Shown here: piece after piece, positions 8,328-15,097 of the stretch | Numbering within the stretch: the stretch's first letter is position 1 | How the letters are laid out: each line of letters begins with the position of its first letter | Assembly: GCF_002831585.1 (NCBI RefSeq) | Contig: NZ_CP025113.1 | Location: 372,001 to 436,000, forward strand | Source: Bradyrhizobium sp. SK17 | GTDB lineage: Bacteria; Pseudomonadota; Alphaproteobacteria; Rhizobiales; Xanthobacteraceae | Direction of reading: 5' to 3' | DNA: 64,000 nt | Position numbers and translations under genes: made by a program | The notes under the pieces: model-generated | The model's input: the letters and a program-made list of their open reading frames with translations, nothing else | Database searches by the model: none | What the model was told of the DNA's origin: nothing

Positions 8328-9827
8328 ATGCCCCGCCTGCGCGCCACGATCAGCATCCCCTCGCTCGGCGCGATCGACCGCGCCGCCGGCCAGGTCGGGC
8401 GCCAGCTCGCGCAGGCCCTGCGTGCTGGAATCACCAAGGGCGAACTGAAGGCCGGGGAATTCCTGCCGTCGACGCGGGCGCTGTCGGCATCGCTCGGCGT
8501 CGCGCGCGGCACGGTGACCGAGGCCTTCGAGCAGTTGCAGGCCGAGGGCTATCTGGTCTCGCAGGTCGGCGCCGGCACCCGTGTCGCGCCGACCTTTGCC
8601 GAACCGGCACGACCCGTCGGCCCGCCGGCTGGTCGCGGCCCGAACAAGTCAGCTCCGATCCAATTGCCGCCGCGCGCGGCGCGGCTGGCCAAGGTGGCGG
8701 CGGCGTTCACGCCGATGCCGGAAGTCCCGTTCGCGATCGCGGTCCCGGGCGGCGCCGTCGCTCCCGACGACAATTGGCGCCGCCTCGGCAACCGTGTGCG
8801 CGCCTCGCGCGCGGCGGCGCCCGCGAGCTACGGCGATCCGCGCGGCTTGATGGAGCTGCGGCAGGCGATCGCCGACTATGTGCGCAAATCCCGCGCCGTG
8901 CATTGCGAGCCCGAGCAGGTCGTGATCACGGCCGGCACGCAACAGGGATTGTATCTCGCCGGTCGCGTGCTGCTGTCGCCGGGTGATCCGGTGTGGACCG
9001 AGGATCCCGCCTATCCCGGCATGACCGCCGTGCTCGACGATCTCGATCTCGTCACCACGCGCGTGGCCGTCGATGCGCAAGGCATCGACGTCGACGCCGC
9101 GATCGCGGCGTGCCCGGATGCCCGCGCGGCGTTCGTAACCCCGTCGCATCAATATCCGCTGGGGATGCCGATGAGCATGGCCCGCCGCAACGCGCTGGTG
9201 GCGTGGGCACAGCTCAGCAATGGGTGGATCGTCGAGGACGATTACGACAGCGAGCTGCGCTATGCCGGCCATCCGTTTCCGTCGATGCAGGGTCTCGCGC
9301 CGTCACGCGTGATCTATCTGGGCACGCTGAGCAAGGTGCTGTTTCCCTCGCTGCGGCTCGGCTATGTCGTGGCGCCTCCGCCGCTGATCGATGCCTTCGC
9401 CGGCGCCCGCGCCCTGCTCGACCGCCACTCGCCGACCGCCGACCAGCACGTGCTGGCGGCCTTTATGCGCGAGGGGCTGTTCGAAGCGCATATCCGGCGG
9501 ATCCGCGGCGTCTATGCCGCGCGGCGCGCGACATTGATCGCGGCGCTGACGCGTCACATGCCGGATGACGTCACGCTGCAACCGAGCGACCAGGGCATGC
9601 ACCTGCTGCTGTGGCTGCCACCGCGCTTCGACGATGTGCAATTGGCGAGAGCCGCGCTTGCCGAGGGCATCGTGGTGCGGCCGATTTCATCGATGTACAA
9701 GAGTGAGCCACGGTCGGGCCTGATGCTCGGCTTCGGCGGGTTCGAGCCGGACGAGCTTGAGGCAGCGGCGGTACGGCTGCGACACGTCATGGATCAAAGC
9801 CGATCGCCGCAGTTCAATGCCGATTGA
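8328..9827 (+). CDS. MocR/PdxR-family transcriptional regulator (GntR HTH plus aminotransferase-like domain)
   Basis: The 499-residue protein has a GntR-type winged HTH at about residues 15-80 (LKAGEFLPSTRALSASLGVARGTVTEAF, split here by wording only). A long linker leads to a fold-type I PLP domain at about 120-495. The PLP lysine is in YLGTLSKVLFPSLRLGY. GVAR and the acidic EDDYDSE stretch are intact. The family senses PLP or amines and regulates B6, GABA or taurine genes. ATG 8328 is chosen because the longer upstream frame overlaps the divergent paiB-like gene. Probable autoregulation. Confidence 0.9.
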   Translation: MPRLRATISIPSLGAIDRAAGQVGRQLAQALRAGITKGELKAGEFLPSTRALSASLGVARGTVTEAFEQLQAEGYLVSQVGAGTRVAPTFAEPARPVGPPAGRGPNKSAPIQLPPRAARLAKVAAAFTPMPEVPFAIAVPGGAVAPDDNWRRLGNRVRASRAAAPASYGDPRGLMELRQAIADYVRKSRAVHCEPEQVVITAGTQQGLYLAGRVLLSPGDPVWTEDPAYPGMTAVLDDLDLVTTRVAVDAQGIDVDAAIAACPDARAAFVTPSHQYPLGMPMSMARRNALVAWAQLSNGWIVEDDYDSELRYAGHPFPSMQGLAPSRVIYLGTLSKVLFPSLRLGYVVAPPPLIDAFAGARALLDRHSPTADQHVLAAFMREGLFEAHIRRIRGVYAARRATLIAALTRHMPDDVTLQPSDQGMHLLLWLPPRFDDVQLARAALAEGIVVRPISSMYKSEPRSGLMLGFGGFEPDELEAAAVRLRHVMDQSRSPQFNAD

Positions 9828-9828
9828 G

Positions 9829-10404
9829 CTATTTCTGTTCGGCCTGCTCCGGCCGAATGGTCATGGTGTGGACATGCTTCGGCTCGTCCAGCGGGGTCGG
9901 CCGCGCGCCTCGTTCCCGTTCGGCAGCTTCGACGCGAGCCTTGGCGTCCTCAATCAGCGCGACGCAAGTCGATTGATCAATAGTAAATTCGAAGGGGGAG
10001 ACGCCGGACGCAGAAAGGACTTGATGGATCACCACTCCATTTTTCTGAAGCAGCCCTACGCGGCCATCAAAGCAAAACTTACCTGCAAATCGAAGTCGCC
10101 GGTCCTCGCCCTCGGCCTTGTTGCGAGGAAGCATTCCCGCATCATTCGCTCTGTAACGCACGTCGACGACATTGTCGTGCGATGTCGCAGCTTCGAAGGC
10201 TATCGGCATGGTCGCCGGATTTGGCACCTTCGCTTCAAACGCGTGAGCCATCGCGTCGATGGAACGAGCAATTGCCTGGGCCATTTCCGCAGGCGTCTTG
10301 GGCTCCGGATGACCGGCCGTCTGGCCGCCAGCATTGCCAATTGCGGCCACTGCGAGCACCCCCGAAGCGGTCGCAGCTATGAGTAGCTTTCGCCGAGAGA
10401 CCAC
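9829..10404 (-). CDS. Hypothetical secreted protein
   Basis: This 191-residue protein opens with an arginine-rich n-region and a hydrophobic stretch (MVSRRKLLIAATASGVLAVA), a probable signal peptide. The mature part is charged, with two cysteines (GKFCFDG and QSTCVAL) that could form a disulfide. A C-terminal helix is rich in Glu/Arg. No family is recognised. The stop converges on the MocR stop (1-bp gap). It lies 12 bp downstream of the small membrane-protein gene on the same strand, suggesting co-transcription. Confidence 0.6.
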   Translation of the reverse strand: MVSRRKLLIAATASGVLAVAAIGNAGGQTAGHPEPKTPAEMAQAIARSIDAMAHAFEAKVPNPATMPIAFEAATSHDNVVDVRYRANDAGMLPRNKAEGEDRRLRFAGKFCFDGRVGLLQKNGVVIHQVLSASGVSPFEFTIDQSTCVALIEDAKARVEAAERERGARPTPLDEPKHVHTMTIRPEQAEQK

Positions 10405-10416
10405 GCCGTAAGCCCG

Positions 10417-10683
10417 TTATTTCCCGACATGCGCTACCCCTGGTTCGGGAGGCACGGCGGGTTGAAGTACATTGTAGACGATTACACCAAACATGCACCA
10501 ACCGAAGGCGCAAAGAAGAACGCGGAAACGTTTGCGGTTGTAGTCAGCCAGCAAGAAGGTGCCGCCGAAATACGATGAAGGACTAAGGTCGCGGGCCACG
10601 TACGCAGCCCAGATCATTCGCAGCAAGGTCCACCCGAAGACCAGCCATCCGAGCACGACCCAGGCGAGAAAAAATTTCTCCAA
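10417..10683 (-). CDS. Small two-helix membrane protein (TTG start)
   Basis: The 88-residue protein starts at TTG 10683, preceded by GGAGA at 9 bases; the longer frame to 10848 begins in arginine-rich non-protein-like sequence. Two hydrophobic segments are evident (FFLAWVVLGWLVFGWTLL and VLLCAFGWCMFGVIVYNVL), linked by a basic loop. No domain is recognised. It lies 55 bp after the rcdA-like gene and 12 bp before the secreted-protein gene, so the three may form one minus-strand operon. Confidence 0.55.
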   Translation of the reverse strand: MEKFFLAWVVLGWLVFGWTLLRMIWAAYVARDLSPSSYFGGTFLLADYNRKRFRVLLCAFGWCMFGVIVYNVLQPAVPPEPGVAHVGK

Positions 10684-10738
10684 TGGTCGTCTCCGGTAGG
10701 GGGACCGAATGCGCCAGCGATGCCTCTCGGCACCGGTG

Positions 10739-11251
10739 TTACTGCTCGAACGCCGCCTTGAGGCGGTTGAGCTGCGGCACCAGCGGGTTGCCGATGGTCG
10801 AACGATCCGGCGCCGGCGCGTGAATCGTGGTGTCGAGCCGGCGGACACGCGCCTGCAAATCCATCGAGCGGGCGATCAGCTGCTGCAATTGCTCGGGCAA
10901 CTTCGTCACCATGTCGGCCGGGCCAGGATCGGCAGCCGACAGCTTGACCTTGGTCTTTTCGCGATTGGCCTGGGTCAGCGTCATCTCGCCTTCCTTGACC
11001 GCGCGGTGCAGCAGCAGCCAGGAGGCGAGCTGCATCAGCCGGGTGGTCAGGCGCATGCTCTCGGTGGCATAGGTCAGGCTGACGGAGCGTTCCAGCGCCT
11101 TGGCCTCGGCGCGGCCGTCGCCGTCGAGATAGGCGGCGGTCTGCTCGACCAGGTCCATGCCTTCCCGGAACAGCACGCCAAATGCCGCAGAATTGGTCAG
11201 CCGTTCGCTGAACAGCACAAGCCCGACTTCGCTCTGGGAACGATCGGCCAT
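10739..11251 (-). CDS. rcdA: DUF1465 family protein, RcdA-like adaptor of regulated proteolysis
   Basis: The 170-residue protein is largely helical (FSERLTNSAAFGVLFREGM; YATESMRLTTRLMQLASWLL; HRAVKEGEMT). These match the DUF1465 family whose characterised member is Caulobacter RcdA (about the same length), a dimeric adaptor that helps deliver CtrA to ClpXP at the pole. MADRSQSEVG at 11251 is the start; a longer frame starts at 11266. By homology it probably links proteolysis to the cell cycle. CpdR and ClpX are not in the window. The three-helix-bundle assignment is from family knowledge. Confidence 0.8.
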   Translation of the reverse strand: MADRSQSEVGLVLFSERLTNSAAFGVLFREGMDLVEQTAAYLDGDGRAEAKALERSVSLTYATESMRLTTRLMQLASWLLLHRAVKEGEMTLTQANREKTKVKLSAADPGPADMVTKLPEQLQQLIARSMDLQARVRRLDTTIHAPAPDRSTIGNPLVPQLNRLKAAFEQ

Positions 11252-11385
11252 GGTTAACGCCCTCACACCACCGTAACGCCCGCCGGCGTCTGATGCGCCA
11301 GCTTATGATGAACAAATCATTGCGCGGGCGCGCCGAAGAGTCCAGCCGCAACCCGATTTATGGTTTCCAGCTGATGGGACGCAAC

Positions 11386-11412
11386 AAAAAAGAGCCGCCG
11401 TTTCCGGCGGCT
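11386..11412 (-). terminator. Intrinsic terminator of the candidate sRNA
   Basis: An 8-bp GC stem (11393-11400 with 11405-11412) with a GAAA loop, followed on the minus strand by six T residues (11391-11386). No coding sequence ends here, which is the main argument for an RNA gene upstream. Confidence 0.85.
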
Positions 11413-11500
11413 TTTGAAGTTGATAACAGGGAGGCGTCAAACAGAGTGGACAGGAGCCACTCGGTGTCCAAACGAGGACAATGCAGTCATAATCGAGAAA
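11386..11500 (-). ncRNA. Candidate AbcR/alpha-r15-type (suhB family) small RNA
   Basis: Read on the minus strand, GTCC-TCGTTT-GGAC (11479-11466) and GAGTGG-CTCCTGT-CCACTC (11462-11444) form two hairpins. A single-stranded stretch carrying CCTCCCT (11434-11428) follows, and then AGCCGCCG-GAAA-CGGCGGCT with six T residues (11412-11386) forms an intrinsic terminator. Two hairpins, unpaired anti-Shine-Dalgarno C/U-rich segments and a strong terminator in about 115 nt match the alphaproteobacterial AbcR/alpha-r15 architecture. These are Hfq-dependent repressors of ABC-transporter mRNAs. The family assignment is from memory of that architecture. No promoter is clear, so the 5' end is approximate. 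Confidence 0.55.
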
Positions 11501-11594
11501 GCTTAATCAATCGTAAATGAACGGATTTCTTGACGCTTTGTTTGCCACGTCGGCCATTGACCGAGTTTGGCACAGGCCCTCGCTGGTCCCCACG

Positions 11595-11750
11595 CGTCGT
11601 CCCGGCCTGGTGCGCCATTGCGCACGGGGCCAGGACCCATAGCCCCCAGTGCCCGCGTTGCACGTGGCTGTGGCCCAACCTTACGCAACGAGGAACAGCG
11701 GTGGTTATGGGTCCCGGATCGCGCTCGCTTACTCGCTTGTCCGGGACGAC
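11595..11750. repeat. Inverted-REP pair element, copy 2
   Basis: CGTCGTCCCGG...CCAGGACCCAT at the left and ATGGGTCCCGG...CCGGGACGAC at the right, as in copy 1. Both arms carry extra palindromic insertions (TGCGCCATTGCGCA in the left). The core contains GGCTGTGGCCC, also found in copy 4. Confidence 0.8.
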
Positions 11751-11768
11751 GTGATGTGATGTCGCTGG

Positions 11769-11960
11769 CTACGACTTGAAGAACGCGTTGGCGGCATCCT
11801 TCGACGCACGCTTCTTCGACATCGCCTCCTTCAGGCGATCGACTTCGGTGGTGAGCAGCGCGATGCGCTCGGTCAATTCCTCGACCGAGAGCAACGAGAG
11901 ATCCTGTCCGATCTCGTGGCTGATCTTCTTCCGCGGCCGGTCCTCATCCTCAATCGGCAT
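11769..11960 (-). CDS. DUF1192 family protein
   Basis: The 63-residue protein starts at ATG 11960 behind GGGAGG. It has a short charged N-terminus (MPIEDEDRPRKK) and a single coiled-coil helix with a LSVEELTERIALLTTEVDRL core, typical of the small alphaproteobacterial DUF1192 family. Function is unknown; the coiled coil suggests oligomerisation or partner binding. The upstream frame to 12143 is not used, because the ribosome site and family length both fit the short form. Confidence 0.85.
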   Translation of the reverse strand: MPIEDEDRPRKKISHEIGQDLSLLSVEELTERIALLTTEVDRLKEAMSKKRASKDAANAFFKS

Positions 11961-12142
11961 GTGTCCTCCCGGCGATGTGATCTGGCGCCTTGGGCCCAGA
12001 GATGTTAGATCTGCATACGAGGAGAATTTTGCAGTGACTTTCGTGTGCGCGCAACATCTGACGCGAATGCCCCGGCCCGACCGCAAGGAGTCTGACCGGA
12101 CGGGATAGCGCGCGTCTGCGCGCGAGGCATGAGCCGACCCCA

Positions 12143-12172
12143 AGCCCTTCCGATCATGCGGGAGGGCTTTTT
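12143..12172 (+). terminator. Intrinsic terminator in the metG leader
   Basis: AGCCCTTCCG (12143-12152) pairs with CGGGAGGGCT (12159-12168, one G-T pair), loop ATCATG, then TTTTT. It lies 58 bases before the metG ATG with no plus-strand gene ending upstream. It may therefore end a leader or small RNA, or act as an attenuator for metG. Confidence 0.7.
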
Positions 12173-12229
12173 GATTTTTCCGATTTGATTTTCGGGGTCG
12201 GCATCAGCCAACGCGAAAGACCCTCACCC

Positions 12230-13909
12230 ATGAGCAAGATTCTCATCACCAGCGCCCTTCCTTACGTAAACGGCGTCAAGCATCTCGGCAATCTCGTCGG
12301 CTCGCTGCTGCCCGCCGACGTCCACGCCCGCTTCCGGCGGCAGATCGGCTGCGACGTGCTGTTCATCTGTGCGACCGACGAGCACGGCACGCCGGCCGAG
12401 CTCGGCGCCATCGAGGCCGGACAGGATGTCCGCACGTTCTGCGACGCGCAACACGCCGTCCAGGCCGACATCTACCGGCGCTTTGGCCTCGCCTTCGATC
12501 ACTTCGGCCGCACCAGTTCGCCGCGCAACCATGCACTGACACAGCATTTCTATCGCCGGCTCGATGCCGCCGGGCTGATCGCGGCGCAGACCTCGCAACA
12601 AGTTTGGTCGCCGCTCGACCAGCGCTTCCTGCCCGACCGCTACGTGCTCGGCACCTGTCCGCATTGCGGCGATCCCAACGCGCGCGGCGATCAGTGCGAC
12701 CATTGCGGCACGCTGCTCGACCCGCCGGAGCTGATCGCGCCGCGCTCGGCGCTGTCAGGCGACCGCGCGCTCGAGATCCGCGACAGCCGTCATCTGTTCC
12801 TGCGCCAGTCGCAACTCGTCGAGAAGATCGGCGCCTGGATCGACAGCCGCGCGGGATGGCCGCCCTTCGTGGTGTCGACCGCAAAGAGCTGGCTCAATGC
12901 CGAGCTGCGCGACCGCTGCATCACCCGCGATCTCGCCTGGGGCATCGCGGTGCCGCGCGAGGGCTTCGACGGCAAGGTATTCTATGTCTGGTTCGATGCG
13001 CCGATCGGCTACATCGCGGCGACGCAGCAATGGGCGGACGCCGCGCCCGATCGCGACTGGCGCGATTGGTGGTGGCAAGCCAGTGACGTCAGCTACATCC
13101 AGTTCCTCGGCAAGGACAACATCCCGTTCCACACCGTGAGCTTTCCGGCGACGCTGCTCGGCTCCGGCGAACCATGGACCACCGCCGACGTGATCAAGGG
13201 ATTCCACTGGCTGAATTACGAGGGCGGCAAGTTCTCGACCAGCCGCAAGCGCGGCATCTTCACCGATGCGGCACTGGAGGAACTGCCGGCCGACCTCTGG
13301 CGCTGGTGGCTGATCGCCAACGCGCCCGAAAGTGCCGACACCGATTTCGGCGTCACGCGGTTCGTTGCCGATGTGAACAAGGATCTCGCCGATATCTTCG
13401 GCAACCTCGTCAACCGCATCACGAGCTTCGCGCATCGTGCCTTCGACGGCCGCATTCCGGATGGCGGCGCCCCCGGTGACGCCGAGCATCGGCTCGCGCG
13501 TGATCTGGAGCAACGCATCGCGGCGCTGCACCGCCATCACATCGCACTGGAGTTTCGCGCCGCCGCGGCGACTACGCGCGCGATCTGGGACGTCGCGAAC
13601 GCCTACCTGCAACACGCAGCCCCCTGGACGGCGATCAAGTCCGATCCAGACCGCGCCGCCGTCATCACCCGCATTGGGCTCAATCTGGTCGCGCTCTGCG
13701 CCACGCTGGCGTGGAGCATCGTGCCGGGTCTGTCGGAACGCGTGCTCGGCGCACTCGGCCACGACGATGCGGTGCCGTGCTGGCCCAATGGCCCAGTGCT
13801 CACGCTGCTGGATCGCGGTGCCGGCACGCCGGTCGCGCGGCTCGGCCCGCTGGTCGAGAAAATCACCGCGGAGAAGGCCGACCATCTGACGAGGCGGTTC
13901 GGGACGTAA
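12230..13909 (+). CDS. metG: Methionyl-tRNA synthetase, archaeal/eukaryotic-like (MetRS2) type
   Basis: The 559-residue enzyme charges tRNA-Met. The class I HIGH box is HLGN in PYVNGVKHLGNLVGSLLPAD. A zinc knuckle is CPHCG...CDHCG (about residues 142-159). The KMSKS equivalent is KFSTSRKRG. An anticodon-binding helical domain follows from about residue 390. The HLGN and FSxS forms resemble the second MetRS type rather than the common proteobacterial one, so this may be a second copy. ATG 12230 follows a purine-rich stretch; an earlier in-frame start at 12185 falls next to the leader terminator and is less likely. Confidence 0.88.
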   Translation: MSKILITSALPYVNGVKHLGNLVGSLLPADVHARFRRQIGCDVLFICATDEHGTPAELGAIEAGQDVRTFCDAQHAVQADIYRRFGLAFDHFGRTSSPRNHALTQHFYRRLDAAGLIAAQTSQQVWSPLDQRFLPDRYVLGTCPHCGDPNARGDQCDHCGTLLDPPELIAPRSALSGDRALEIRDSRHLFLRQSQLVEKIGAWIDSRAGWPPFVVSTAKSWLNAELRDRCITRDLAWGIAVPREGFDGKVFYVWFDAPIGYIAATQQWADAAPDRDWRDWWWQASDVSYIQFLGKDNIPFHTVSFPATLLGSGEPWTTADVIKGFHWLNYEGGKFSTSRKRGIFTDAALEELPADLWRWWLIANAPESADTDFGVTRFVADVNKDLADIFGNLVNRITSFAHRAFDGRIPDGGAPGDAEHRLARDLEQRIAALHRHHIALEFRAAAATTRAIWDVANAYLQHAAPWTAIKSDPDRAAVITRIGLNLVALCATLAWSIVPGLSERVLGALGHDDAVPCWPNGPVLTLLDRGAGTPVARLGPLVEKITAEKADHLTRRFGT

Positions 13910-13978
13910 TGGCGTTTCGCTCCGTTCGAAAAGGCGTTATGCCATCCGCCAATCCTCTTCCCTGACCAAGGACGAACC

Positions 13979-14977
13979 ATGTCGAACCTGCCCGCGCAAA
14001 TGACCGTCGTTGCCATCAGCAAGCCCGGTGGCCCGGAGGTGCTGGTGCCGGAGACCCGCGCGTTGCCGGTGCCGAAGGCCGGCGAAATCCTGGTCAAGGT
14101 CGCGGCCGCCGGCGTCAATCGCCCCGACGTCGCGCAGCGCTCCGGCTCCTATCCGCCGCCGCCCGGCGCGAGCGACCTGCCCGGCCTCGAGATCGCGGGC
14201 GAAGTGGTGGCGCTCGGCGAAGGCGCCAAGCACAAGATCGGCGACAAGGTGATGTCGCTGGTCGCCGGCGGCGGCTACGCGCAATATTGCATCGCGCAGG
14301 ACGCGCAGGCGATGACCGTGCCGTCCTCACTGTCGATGCAGGAAGCCGGCGCTACTCCGGAAACCCTGATGACGGTGTGGCACAATGTGTTCGAGCGCGG
14401 CGCGCTGAAGGCCGGCGAGACGCTGCTGATTCACGGCGGCTCGTCGGGCATCGGCACGATGGCGATCCAGCTTGCCAAGGCGTTCGGCGCCAAGGTGATC
14501 GTCACCGTCGGCTCGCAAGACAAGGCCGATGCCTGCCTGAAGCTCGGCGCCGATCATGCGGTCAACTACAAGACCGAGGATTTCGTCGAGGCGGTGAAGA
14601 CGGCCACCGGCGGCGCCGGCGCCAATGTCATCCTCGACATGGTGGGCGGCGACTATATCGACCGCAACTACGACGCCGCCGCGGTCGAGGGCCGCATCGT
14701 CCAGATCGCGTTCCTGTCGGGAACACCCAAGACCACGGCCAATTTCTCCAAGCTGATGATCAAGCGGCTGCACCACACCGGCTCGACCTTGCGTCCCCGT
14801 AGTAATGCGGACAAGGCGGCGATGGTCGCGGCGATCGAGGCAAAGGTGCTGCCCTTGCTGCGCGAAGGCCGCGTCAAGCCGCTGATGGACAGCACATTCC
14901 CGCTGGAAAAGGCCGCCGACGCGCACCGCCGCATGGAGACCAGCGAACATATTGGCAAAATTGTGTTGGTCGTCTAA
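13979..14977 (+). CDS. NAD(P)H:quinone oxidoreductase, zinc-free MDR (QOR/PIG3 type)
   Basis: The 332-residue medium-chain dehydrogenase/reductase has a GroES-like catalytic domain (about 1-130; VKVAAAGVNRPDVAQRSGSYPP split by a P-rich loop). A Rossmann domain follows with LLIHGGSSGIGTMAIQLAKA. The zinc-ligand cysteines of alcohol dehydrogenases are absent, and the 330-residue length matches quinone oxidoreductases that use NADPH. It is cytosolic. It begins 69 bp after metG on the same strand; a shared transcript is possible but functionally unexplained. Confidence 0.92.
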   Translation: MSNLPAQMTVVAISKPGGPEVLVPETRALPVPKAGEILVKVAAAGVNRPDVAQRSGSYPPPPGASDLPGLEIAGEVVALGEGAKHKIGDKVMSLVAGGGYAQYCIAQDAQAMTVPSSLSMQEAGATPETLMTVWHNVFERGALKAGETLLIHGGSSGIGTMAIQLAKAFGAKVIVTVGSQDKADACLKLGADHAVNYKTEDFVEAVKTATGGAGANVILDMVGGDYIDRNYDAAAVEGRIVQIAFLSGTPKTTANFSKLMIKRLHHTGSTLRPRSNADKAAMVAAIEAKVLPLLREGRVKPLMDSTFPLEKAADAHRRMETSEHIGKIVLVV

Positions 14978-15097
14978 TTCTCAACGTGGAAGCAGGGGCG
15001 GAAACCCTTTGATTCCCTTCGCATTCGTGTCATTTATCGCGCCACCTCCGGGCCGGTCGCCGGATCCGGGCAGTTTGTCGATCGCGGAGTACTGACA

